Origin: Spirochaetota bacterium
GTDB taxonomy: Bacteria; Spirochaetota; UBA4802; JAGODF01
DNA length: 64,000 nucleotides
Direction of reading: 5' to 3'
Assembly (NCBI GenBank): GCA_029974015.1
Contig: JARKUF010000011.1
Location: 1-64,000, forward strand
Of this stretch, positions 1-7,306 are shown one piece after another. The notes below the pieces were generated by a model. The model saw only the letters and a program-made list of their open reading frames with translations, was not told the origin of the DNA and ran no database searches. A program made the position numbers and the translations under genes. Position 1 is the first letter of the stretch; every line of letters starts with the position of its first letter.

Positions 1-492
1 GCTGTATCTGTTCTCAATAATACTGAAATATCTGAACTCGGGCACGTACTTTTTTAAGGATTTAAGCTCTTCCGGCAGATTTATTAGCTTTGAAAGAGAT
101 TCCGGGGCCGTCCATTTGGCTTCTCCGTTATAAAGCATTATGGGAAACACTACTGGAAGTTCTTTTATTGATTTGTTTTTTATAAGATAATCATAGAGTT
201 CAAGGGTATATCTAAGCATCCTCAAAGCCATAAACCTGTCAACAGTTGACTGAAACTCGATAAGGAGGTAAAGATATATCTCTGTATCGTAGAGTTTCAG
301 TTTATAAATAATGTCGGATTCTCTGTGTTTGAATTCATCTGAGACAAAGCTTGTGTTCAGGCTTTCGGCCTTTGAGAAATCAATTCTACCTACCCATTCC
401 ATGCCCACAAAAGACTCAAGGAGCTCCTTTACCAGGAGAGGGTTAGAGAAGAGGTATTTATAACCTCTGTCATGAGTGTGAAAGTTTTCCAT
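1..492 (-). CDS. Rpn family recombination-promoting nuclease / PD-(D/E)XK putative transposase, C-terminus cut by window edge
   Basis: Reading the minus strand from the ATG at 492 gives 164 codons with no stop before the window edge, so the C-terminal part lies outside. The N-terminus has the family opening HDRGYKYLFSNP followed by a hydrophobic helix. The core then reads ESDIIYKL and YLYLLIEFQS, which fit the Asp and Glu-x-Gln positions of the PD-(D/E)XK fold seen in Rpn/YhgA-like proteins. Known relatives are DNA endonucleases that raise recombination frequency; many copies are orphan and mobile-looking. The frame stays open upstream of this ATG for about 30 codons without a good ribosome-binding site, so the start was chosen by family resemblance. 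It is separated from the next gene by about 1 kb of repeat-rich DNA. Family assignment is fairly sure; activity is unknown. Confidence 0.75.
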   Translation of the reverse strand, partial: MENFHTHDRGYKYLFSNPLLVKELLESFVGMEWVGRIDFSKAESLNTSFVSDEFKHRESDIIYKLKLYDTEIYLYLLIEFQSTVDRFMALRMLRYTLELYDYLIKNKSIKELPVVFPIMLYNGEAKWTAPESLSKLINLPEELKSLKKYVPEFRYFSIIENRYS

Positions 493-1208
493 GAACAAAT
501 TGGAGAAATAATTAGCAAAACTGTCAAGTAAAACAGTAGTGATGCGCTTATATTGTGCCCCACGTATACAGGGGTTTGGGGGTCACTCCAAGTACCCTTA
601 AAAATTCACTTTTTACCAGACATGAGATTCCGGCACTTCGCTGCGCTCCGGCCGGAATGACATTACTTGCAGCGCTCTCTGTTATTTCTGCATGCTATCA
701 TGGGATAGGGATCCGGGAGGTAGGATGTCATGGGCTCAAACTTTGTAAACCGCGCGGGTGCAACGCTCGCAAGCTGCAAAGCAAGTTCTCATACAAAAAG
801 AAAACGCGACTGCAAAAAACCCCTGTGGCAAATCCACCCGCAACTACGGACACGGATGTCCGGTACTCCAGCGTGCCACAGGATGTGGCTTTACCGGGCT
901 ACAGCCCTTAGCGGACGCTGAGTAGGGCACAGCCCATATCGAAGCGCGGCGCCTGAGCGAGTGCGCGGGAGGGGCGTAGGGAGGGGGCCGCGTACCTCCT
1001 CTCAACGAGGTGCCGTCTCCTGGCAGGAAGAAAACAGCCAGGACACGAAGTGCGCGGCGGCACGCCGCGCATGCCGCAAAGCAAACTCAACTCTTGTTCC
1101 TTATTAGATTCCGGCATTCCGCTGCGCTTCATCCGGAATGACAGTGCGCGTCGCATGCCCTTTGTCATTCCTGCGAATGCAGGAATCTCATAAAATAGCT
1201 TCATATAA
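493..1208. repeat. Non-coding repeat-rich interval with three palindromic repeats
   Basis: No convincing gene is seen. Three related palindromes occur: about 622-662 (arms around ATTCCGGC and GCCGGAATGAC), about 1106-1143 (a second copy of the same type) and about 1163-1192 (GTCATTCCTGCGAATGCAGGAATC). Short open frames here translate the palindromes into the familiar spurious string EIPAFAGMT, a hallmark of palindromic intergenic repeats rather than protein. Base composition is uneven and there is no ribosome-binding site before the small frames. Confidence 0.6.
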
Positions 1209-1328
1209 GTGAACATCGAAAAATTAAATTTTTGAGATTCGCATAAATTGTAACTGCCGACATCCTCCAGGTTTGGCTTAATCCGCCCGCCGGAATCGTG
1301 CGGGTTAACCTGATTATTAGAGCTTGCC
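1209..1328 (+). repeat. 120-bp TIR element, copy A (diverged)
   Basis: This copy aligns without length change to the two best copies of the family (44067-44186 and 55505-55624). It shares the left end GTGAAC..AAAAATT, the conserved inner string ATAAATTGTAACT, a central GC hairpin that has decayed on one arm, and the right end ATTATTAGAGCTTGCC. A 3-bp direct repeat TAA flanks it (1206-1208 and 1329-1331). It lies about 150 bp upstream of the PilZ gene. Confidence 0.75.
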
Positions 1329-1347
1329 TAAACATCTTCTGTATCGA

Positions 1348-1387
1348 AAATGTTCCACATCCCCCTCAGGAGGGATGTGGAACATTT
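1348..1387. promoter_or_regulatory. Perfect 16-bp inverted repeat
   Basis: Arms at 1348-1363 and 1372-1387 are perfectly complementary (AAATGTTCCACATCCC and its complement) around an 8-base loop. It lies 94 bp before the PilZ gene start. There is no run of T after it on the plus strand, so it is not a classic terminator for an upstream plus-strand transcript. It could be an operator, an mRNA 5' structure, or the terminator of minus-strand transcription that runs through the PilZ gene. Confidence 0.45.
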
Positions 1388-1480
1388 GATAAAAAATAAT
1401 GCTTGCTGTAAATCGCAAATCATGATATCTGTAGCGAATATCCTTCCGCAAACATCTACACTGTAATTCTGGAGACTTTG

Positions 1481-1795
1481 ATGAACGAGAAGAGAAAGTC
1501 CCATAGGACCCCTGACAAAATTAAATCGGAAATCCACGCCGACAACAGGATGACGTTCAGTACCATCCGCGACATGAGCCGGGGAGGCATCTACGTCTCC
1601 ACCCCCGAACCCCTTGAAACGGGTTCCGAAATATCACTCTCCCTCTACTTGCCGGGACAGGACCCTCTGGATTTAAAAGGCATTGTTCGATGGAATACGG
1701 GAAACGAAACGCCGGGACGCCGTTGCGGTATGGGAATCGAATTTACCGGAGCCGAAATGGGGGATTTACAAAAGATAGAAGCGATTATGAAATAG
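1481..1795 (+). CDS. PilZ domain protein, probable c-di-GMP effector
   Basis: This 104-residue protein is essentially a single PilZ domain. The two c-di-GMP-binding signatures are present: the basic RKSHR motif (R-x-x-x-R, residues 5-9) and DMSRGG (D/N-x-S-x-x-G, residues 31-36) followed by the beta strand IYVST. No membrane segment or second domain is seen, so it probably acts as a small cytoplasmic adaptor that binds a partner when c-di-GMP is present. The ATG at 1481 is preferred over a TTG one codon earlier because GGAG sits six bases upstream. It is convergent with the FlcA-like TPR gene, with one base between the stops. If that neighbour is flagellar, a motility role for the PilZ protein is possible, but this is inference. 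Confidence 0.85.
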   Translation: MNEKRKSHRTPDKIKSEIHADNRMTFSTIRDMSRGGIYVSTPEPLETGSEISLSLYLPGQDPLDLKGIVRWNTGNETPGRRCGMGIEFTGAEMGDLQKIEAIMK

Positions 1796-1796
1796 T

Positions 1797-4700
1797 TCAG
1801 CGCATATCCGCGCGGTAAATATCCAGGCTAAAGGGTATCTCATCGTCGAGAAGCGGTACGATCGCTTCTCGACGTTCTTTGAAGGACCTCGACATGTTCA
1901 CCCTGGCGTACTCGTTCTCCCTCTCAAGCTGTTTCGCGTAATCTATTGACCTCCAGTAGCAGAGGTTCGCCTTCACTTCATTGCCCTGAATCTGATAAAT
2001 CACGCCGAGATTGTTATATGCCGATGAGAGCGTGCGGTACAGCTTAACATGCTCCACTTTCGATTGAGACGGCACCGGCACTCCCTCGGCCTGCCGCTCA
2101 AGGACCGAGATGAGCCGCAGGAATTCACCCTTCCCTGATTCAAGATTGTTCATCCGGTAAAACGCGTTCCCAAGGGCGAACATCAGCTCGGGCCTGGAAA
2201 TAAAATCATCGTAGAGTTTGAGCCACATCTCAAGCGATTTATTGTAAAGGCCCCTCTGGTAGTAGAGGCGGCCCAGATTGTAAAAAATCTCAGAGGAAGA
2301 ATCCCCCTCGGCGATCGCCTTCTCATAATATTCCTGGGCAATGCCGTCATTGGCCTTCTTCTCAAGCTCGCTGTCCACCACCACCTCCTCAAGATCGTCG
2401 GAGTGGCGGTATCTTGAGCGCACCTTATCGAAATAATAATAGAAAACATTGCCCATGAGGCCATAAGTCCGGGCCGGGCTTTCCGTTTCACGGTAAAAAT
2501 CATTGAACGTGAACTCCGGAGGCGATTTATGCACTTTTAAGGCCGTCTTCAGGGACCTGAACGCCTCTGCCGGCTCCTTCACCATCAAATGATAGCTCCC
2601 CATGAGATGATGGGCCCCGAAATAATTCTGCTCCTTTCTTATGGCAAGCTCCAGATATTCCCTCATGAGCTTGTGGTTCCCCGTGTCCCGCGCCAGGAGG
2701 GCCTTGTGCAGATAAAGCGGCGGATACTCCGGATGCGTATCCCCCAGGACCTTCAGGACCTCCCGCACCACCGGATATGGATTATCCGCCAGGTCACGGA
2801 ACCTGTCGGCCTGTACGCCATAATCGACGCGGATATTGAGGCCGTCCGTGCGTTTTTTCGTGAGATAGTACCAGGCAAGTTTCGCCAGAAGGGCAGGATC
2901 GAGCTCCTCGATTTTTCCGCGGTCCTTGATGCGCGTATGAAGCGTGACAGCCTCGGGAAAGTCATCTCGCTCAATGAAGAGATTGAGAAGCCCCGAGTAG
3001 CCCACGACTGAATCCCTTTCATGCTTGAGGATGTTCTCGTAATATCGGCGCGCCTCGAAGTAGCGTCCCTGGTACATATAGGTATTGCCTATGCCGTACA
3101 TCGCCGTGGTGTTGCCGGAATCGCGGGTGAGAACATAATTATAAAAGCGTATCGCAATGTCGAGCCTGCTGGAACGGTCGACTTGTTTTTTGTCCGGTGG
3201 AGTCAAAATTTCATAATGCGCCCGATAATATTCTTCCGGGACCCTCGAATAGAAATACCCCAGGTTGTTCAGCGTTTCGGTGTTGCCCGGTTTTATCTCG
3301 TAAGCTTTTTTAAGTTTTTGATATGAGTACGCGAACTCTTTCACGTCGAAATAGGCCCTGGCGTATGCATTGTAGCCGGGGATGTAGTCGCTTACATAGT
3401 CCTCGTCGATGATCTTGAAAATATGCTCAGCCTGCTCGAAGTTTTTCGCCCGCTGGTAGGGAGGTATGCCCGTTGCCCGTATGAGGGCCACTCCTTCCCG
3501 GGTTTTACGCTTCGCCATGGCGGGCCTGTACACAAACTGAAAGAGGAGAACAGTGATGACGCATGTAGCCAGTGCGGCGGCCCCGAAAATTTTCGTAAAT
3601 TTCAGGAGCTTTTTCTGCCGCTCCATGCCCTCCCTTGTGTACTCTGTACGGGAAGTGAGGACCCTCCTTCCCGGCGCTTCGATGAGAGATGAGGTATCGA
3701 TGGTGCGGCCAAGTTTTTTTTCTAAGAAACGCCGGACGTTCTCCTCGGGCTTCGAGGAGATGATCATGTCCACAAGTTGACGCTGGTCTCCGGGGGACAG
3801 GAGCTCATCTACAATGGCCTCGGTGACGGCCTTTCGAAGGTTCGGATGATAGAGGGAGACCGCGGTCTTCAGCTTCCGTAGCTCTCGGTCCGAGAGGTCC
3901 ATCTCCCCTTCTTCCGTCTCGGGAGCCCCTTTCTTCACGGGCTTCCGGGACGGTTCGGGTTCCTCATCCACCTCGGGAATCTCCACCGAGGAAGCCACCT
4001 CCTCTATCTCATCGATCCCCCTTATAGAGGGACCGGAATCGATGTCGTCGATAATTGTGGTGTCGCGGCGCGGCTCAGGCGGAGGAACGCTTATATCGGT
4101 CACGTCCTCAATTTCCTCAACGGAAGGCATGGCCTCGTCGAGCTTTAAGTCGTCGGAGACGCCGGACCAGCCTCCCCCGGGGGCGGGCCCTCCATCGGGA
4201 ATGGAGTCAAGGTCGATTTCAGGAATATCGCTATCGGTGGCTTCCGGGATTTCAACGCCGGTTTCGAGGGTAAGTTCCGAGAGATCGGGTACGCCGTCCG
4301 CCTCTCCCCGGTCAATGGTCACATCGGACTGCAATTCCGCCGCTTCCTCGAGTCCGGCGGCTTCCCCGATATCGGCAAAACCGTCTTCCGAGGGCATATC
4401 ATCAGCCGCAATACCTTCGTCCGAAGTGAGGTCCTCAAGCTCATCCAGTGTGGTGCGTTCCGCCTCCTCGCTTTTCCGAGGCCGGCGCGCAGGAGTAACG
4501 GCGGGGACCTCCGGGAGAACTTCGTCAAGCTCGGGCAGGACCGCGGGCTCACCGGAATCGATTTCCGGAACCTCCCCCAGAAGTTCATCCCCCATCAGGG
4601 CGTCCAGGTCTCCTTCTACCGGGGTAAGCGCCTCATCTTCCTCCGGCACCTCTTCTATGAGGCCGGTGATATCGACGACGCTATCCGGGTCCTCTATTTC

Positions 4701-4958
4701 GTCCATGCCGGAAACAGGGACCGTCTCTTCAGCAATATCGAGACCGTCTGCATCATCGCTGAAATCGGCGAACTCATCGGCGTCCTCGGACGGTCCTTCG
4801 GTTTCCGTATCTCCGGCGGAGGCATCGGAGACGTCCATCCCGACGGCTCCCGCGGGCTTCCCGCGGGGAAGCTCGTCAAGAGGAAGCGTGCCGAGCACTC
4901 TGTCTATCTCGGCGAGCTCTTCCGGGGTATATTCTATGCTGCCTTCACTGTCGCCCAT
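1797..4958 (-). CDS. Large acidic TPR membrane protein, candidate periplasmic flagellar collar protein (FlcA-like)
   Basis: This 1053-residue protein has three parts. Residues 1 to about 345 are very acidic and low in complexity (Asp, Glu, Pro, Ser), a probable cytoplasmic disordered tail. A helical block at about 350-430 (LSDRELRKLKTAV, then a hydrophobic-basic pattern) precedes one membrane helix near 458-482. The remainder carries many TPR-like helix pairs, for example NTETLNNLGYFYSRVPEEYY and SSEIFYNLGRLYYQRGLYNK. The order acidic tail, single TM, periplasmic TPR array and the length resemble spirochaete FlcA, a structural protein of the flagellar motor collar. That match is from memory of the family, not from a search. 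No flagellar gene is adjacent, so another TPR scaffold role remains possible. The start is the first ATG and has only a weak Shine-Dalgarno sequence. Confidence 0.6.
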   Translation of the reverse strand: MGDSEGSIEYTPEELAEIDRVLGTLPLDELPRGKPAGAVGMDVSDASAGDTETEGPSEDADEFADFSDDADGLDIAEETVPVSGMDEIEDPDSVVDITGLIEEVPEEDEALTPVEGDLDALMGDELLGEVPEIDSGEPAVLPELDEVLPEVPAVTPARRPRKSEEAERTTLDELEDLTSDEGIAADDMPSEDGFADIGEAAGLEEAAELQSDVTIDRGEADGVPDLSELTLETGVEIPEATDSDIPEIDLDSIPDGGPAPGGGWSGVSDDLKLDEAMPSVEEIEDVTDISVPPPEPRRDTTIIDDIDSGPSIRGIDEIEEVASSVEIPEVDEEPEPSRKPVKKGAPETEEGEMDLSDRELRKLKTAVSLYHPNLRKAVTEAIVDELLSPGDQRQLVDMIISSKPEENVRRFLEKKLGRTIDTSSLIEAPGRRVLTSRTEYTREGMERQKKLLKFTKIFGAAALATCVITVLLFQFVYRPAMAKRKTREGVALIRATGIPPYQRAKNFEQAEHIFKIIDEDYVSDYIPGYNAYARAYFDVKEFAYSYQKLKKAYEIKPGNTETLNNLGYFYSRVPEEYYRAHYEILTPPDKKQVDRSSRLDIAIRFYNYVLTRDSGNTTAMYGIGNTYMYQGRYFEARRYYENILKHERDSVVGYSGLLNLFIERDDFPEAVTLHTRIKDRGKIEELDPALLAKLAWYYLTKKRTDGLNIRVDYGVQADRFRDLADNPYPVVREVLKVLGDTHPEYPPLYLHKALLARDTGNHKLMREYLELAIRKEQNYFGAHHLMGSYHLMVKEPAEAFRSLKTALKVHKSPPEFTFNDFYRETESPARTYGLMGNVFYYYFDKVRSRYRHSDDLEEVVVDSELEKKANDGIAQEYYEKAIAEGDSSSEIFYNLGRLYYQRGLYNKSLEMWLKLYDDFISRPELMFALGNAFYRMNNLESGKGEFLRLISVLERQAEGVPVPSQSKVEHVKLYRTLSSAYNNLGVIYQIQGNEVKANLCYWRSIDYAKQLERENEYARVNMSRSFKERREAIVPLLDDEIPFSLDIYRADMR

Positions 4959-5365
4959 GGTTAGGCCTTACTCCATCGCACTTCCGAAGATGCTTTACAT
5001 ATACGACGTTCGCGCAGATTTGGGAATTTCCGGGATGCGCGCAAACTCAGCTAAAAAGCGACATAATCAGCACATAGCAGGTCCGAAAAAAAATCAATTC
5101 CTTTTTTATACCGCGACCATAACGGCATCCCCGAGGATCCGCCGTCCCAACATCCCGGCCTCTGCCTCTTCGCTTTTTTTTGTTCACACATCAAAAATTC
5201 CTTCACTTCTTACAGTAACGTTATCGACATAAATAATGTATATGCTTACTCTTTTTGCCCCGCCGGGCCCCGGCCCGGGGGAGGGTCCCGGTGAAACGCA
5301 CGGAACATAAGGCGTGCTTGCCGCGGTTGCGGCCAGGCGTCAGTACCGCGCGCATTTAACTTAAT
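4959..5365. other. Divergent intergenic region, about 400 bp, no gene seen
   Basis: The interval separates two divergently transcribed genes and should hold both promoters. It contains A- and T-runs (around 5088-5107 and 5172-5180) and a GC-rich hairpin-prone stretch around 5258-5295. The long plus-strand frame that crosses it is a Ser-rich antisense shadow of the acidic tail of the TPR gene. I found no recognisable riboswitch or small RNA. Confidence 0.4.
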
Positions 5366-6103
5366 ATGCAAAAAATGATAAAAAAAACTGTTATTCTTTG
5401 CTCTTTCCTGGCCGCCGCCTTTTCTCCCATGGAGAGGTCTGCCGAGCTTGTGAACTACTACAGCCTCCGGGACCTGCCGAAGGCCAGCGAACCCCGGTAT
5501 CTCAAGGTGGCGAAGTTCGTCAACGGGTCCCTGGGCAAACATGTTATCGAGGAGGGGGTCCTCGTTACATTCAGAAGCAGACAGGCGGCCCGGGTCGATG
5601 TGGCGGGAAACTTCTCCAACTGGAGGCCCCTGAGGATGGAGCGGGGCACCCGCGGCGTCTGGTACTTCCTCATCACCGACCCGGTGAAGAAGAAGGACGT
5701 CAAATACAAGTTCCTCGTGGACGGCATCTGGACCGGCGACCCGATGAACCCGCTGAAATCCTACGACGGCAACGGATCGTACCTGTCGGTGATAGAGTCG
5801 TTTTCCAGACCGGAGGGGCGCCATGTTTCGTACCGCATGATGAAACGCAATACCGTCGAATTCCGGGTCCACAGGCCCCGGGCCCGCATGATCTCCCTTG
5901 TTGGCGATTTCAACCACTGGAACCCGGAAAATGACCTTTTACGGAGGGGGGATGACGGGATATGGCGCCTCCGCAAGCGCCTTTCCAAAGGCGATTACCG
6001 ATACAAGTTCGTCATCGACGGGCGCTGGGAACCCGATTACTACAACAGCAGTTCCGCCTCCGACGAGGTGGGGGGAGTCTGCTCCCTCATCAGAATTCAA
6101 TAA
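5366..6103 (+). CDS. Secreted protein with two tandem CBM48/AMPK-type glycogen-binding domains
   Basis: This 245-residue protein starts with a signal peptide (basic MIKK, then a hydrophobic stretch to about residue 20). It then has two copies of the same beta-sandwich: about residues 65-140 (VAGNFSNWRPL .. GVWYFLI .. YKFLVDGIW) and about 160-235 (LVGDFNHWNPE .. GIWRLRK .. YRYKFVIDGRW). The paired Asn-x-Trp and KFxxDG strings are typical of the CBM48/AMPK glycogen-binding fold. There is no catalytic domain, which is unusual because CBM48 normally sits in front of glycogen-active enzymes. Some envelope proteins use this fold for protein rather than glucan binding. A periplasmic or surface binding role is likely; the ligand is unknown. 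No clear Shine-Dalgarno precedes the ATG; a second ATG lies three codons in. Confidence 0.75.
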   Translation: MQKMIKKTVILCSFLAAAFSPMERSAELVNYYSLRDLPKASEPRYLKVAKFVNGSLGKHVIEEGVLVTFRSRQAARVDVAGNFSNWRPLRMERGTRGVWYFLITDPVKKKDVKYKFLVDGIWTGDPMNPLKSYDGNGSYLSVIESFSRPEGRHVSYRMMKRNTVEFRVHRPRARMISLVGDFNHWNPENDLLRRGDDGIWRLRKRLSKGDYRYKFVIDGRWEPDYYNSSSASDEVGGVCSLIRIQ

Positions 6104-6119
6104 AGAGATTTATTTAATT

Positions 6120-6156
6120 AGGATATTCCGCCCGCCGGAGGCGGGCGGAATATCCT
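6120..6156. terminator. Strong GC hairpin after the CBM48 gene
   Basis: A perfect 17-bp inverted repeat (AGGATATTCCGCCCGCC and its complement, 3-base loop) begins 17 bases after the stop codon at 6103. The core CCGCCCGCC is the same as in the dispersed 120-bp elements. It probably stops or stabilises the CBM48 transcript, although no long T-run follows. Confidence 0.55.
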
Positions 6157-6159
6157 AAA

Positions 6160-6310
6160 GCAATTTCAAATTTAGTATTCACGTCCGTCGATGGCGGAAA
6201 ATAAATTCAAATAATTTCGAAATTGCATCTTCCCATCCGCCGCTGGCGGAAATAGATACAAGCAACTTTAATTTTTTTTCCCATCACCGCAAGCGGGTAG
6301 AATAAATCAA
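6160..6310. repeat. Cluster of degenerate hairpin units, about 40-65 bp each
   Basis: Three imperfect units start at about 6160, 6225 and 6262. Each opens with GCAA/GCAT, has an AT-rich stretch, then a small GC palindrome (CCGTCGATGGCGG, CCGCCGCTGGCGG, CACCGCAAGCGGG) and an AATAAAT-like tail. They run directly into a further element at 6311. They look like serial partial insertions or duplications of the dispersed hairpin family. Confidence 0.5.
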
Positions 6311-6399
6311 GGCAACTCTAATAATCAAGTTTACCCGCCCGCCAAAGGCTGGCGAGTAAACATAGTTTTTATGACCGCCCTTTAATTTTTAAGGTCCCC
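6311..6399 (-). repeat. TIR element, short subtype, copy B
   Basis: It begins with GGCAACTCTAATAAT and holds an imperfect GC hairpin (TTTACCCGCCCGCC .. GGCTGGCGAGTAAA). It ends with ATGACCGCCCTTTAATTTTTAAGGTCCCC. The right half matches the copy at 35217-35309 rather than the 120-bp type, so two subtypes exist. It lies between the convergent CBM48 and methylase genes. Confidence 0.65.
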
Positions 6400-6413
6400 A
6401 TGAAGCAACTTCA

Positions 6414-7238
6414 TTACTTTAAATGCCGACCGATAAAAACTAGCCCCAGCTTCGATTCGCTGTTCGATTTCGCCGCTCTCTCTAGGCCCTGAAGGTCTGT
6501 TGAAATTTTTTTCTCCTTCCCTGTCACCCCGGCATCGTATACTATATGCGCCGGCGTGTTCCCCGGGAAATACCTTTTCAGGGCGCGGACCGTTTTCTCC
6601 ATCCTGTCCAGGGCCATGAATATCACAAGTGTATCGCCGTTCTCGGCGGCGCCTTTTACCATGAGGCGGTTTTTCTCAAGGGATACCGGCTCTGTAAGAA
6701 CAACAGAACCTTCGGTCAGGGAACCATCGCGGAACAGGGCCCCGGCGGCGCTGAAGGAGCTTATCCCCGAGATGACTTCAATGGACTCTTTATTCACATG
6801 GGGGAAGACCCAGTTTCGCCATCCTCCGTAAAGGACCGGATCACCCGGTTCGAGAAGTCCCACGGCCTTCCCCTCTCCAAGAAGCCTTGCCAGAAGGGCC
6901 ATGTCCTTTTTATATAATGCCTCCGCGGCAATAACGCTCTCCTTTTCGGACACGTTTGGGTATTTCTTCCGGTAAAATCGGGGAAGCTGTAGAAATGGAT
7001 CGAAGATGACGGGGCGGGAACCGATATCGGACGCGAGTTTTTTCACAATGTCCTCTCCTCCGATGAAGGCATCGCATTTCCTTATGACATCATACGCCCG
7101 GAGGGTCAAAAGGTCCCTGTCCCCGGCCCCCGTGCCGATAATATACAACTTACCCTCCGTGCCGGGGCGGGTCCCGCCGCATGTCAAAAAAGAAATACCC
7201 AGTACGGCAGTTAAAAAGAAACCGAAAACGGTCCTCAT
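6414..7238 (-). CDS. Tetrapyrrole (corrin/porphyrin) methylase-family protein with a lipoprotein signal
   Basis: The body of this 274-residue protein is a PF00590-type SAM-dependent tetrapyrrole methylase. It opens with KLYIIGTGAGDRDLLTLRA, then DAFIGGEDI, VGLLEPGDPVLYGG (the GDP loop), EVISGISSFSAAGA and VIFMALDRM, as in CobM/CbiF/CbiE relatives. The unusual part is the N-terminus: MRT, a hydrophobic core, and the lipobox LTC followed by GG, giving a predicted lipid-anchored cysteine near residue 20. This would place the enzyme outside the cytoplasm, where SAM is not normally available. The ATG at 7238 follows a G-rich stretch and is preferred over a TTG 18 codons upstream. No other cobalamin synthesis gene is nearby. 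Fold is confident; export and substrate are not. Confidence 0.8.
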   Translation of the reverse strand: MRTVFGFFLTAVLGISFLTCGGTRPGTEGKLYIIGTGAGDRDLLTLRAYDVIRKCDAFIGGEDIVKKLASDIGSRPVIFDPFLQLPRFYRKKYPNVSEKESVIAAEALYKKDMALLARLLGEGKAVGLLEPGDPVLYGGWRNWVFPHVNKESIEVISGISSFSAAGALFRDGSLTEGSVVLTEPVSLEKNRLMVKGAAENGDTLVIFMALDRMEKTVRALKRYFPGNTPAHIVYDAGVTGKEKKISTDLQGLERAAKSNSESKLGLVFIGRHLK

Positions 7239-7306
7239 TGCCCCCCCCGTAGCTGTATTTTCGCCCCGCCTGCTTTTCTTCTTCCTGGCCAAATCCGGAA
7301 AATGGT

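Noticed and set aside
555-1216. Small frames of 63-118 residues on both strands
   Set aside because: They translate palindromic repeats (EIPAFAGMT-type string) and have no ribosome-binding sites.
4042-5232. 396-residue plus-strand open frame, Ser-rich
   Set aside because: It is antisense to the acidic Asp/Glu-rich tail of the TPR gene; GAN codons read in reverse give Ser-rich protein. No ribosome-binding site or family match.
6120-6399. Possible CRISPR array
   Set aside because: The units are irregular in length and are hairpin remnants, with no constant repeat and unique spacers and no cas genes nearby.
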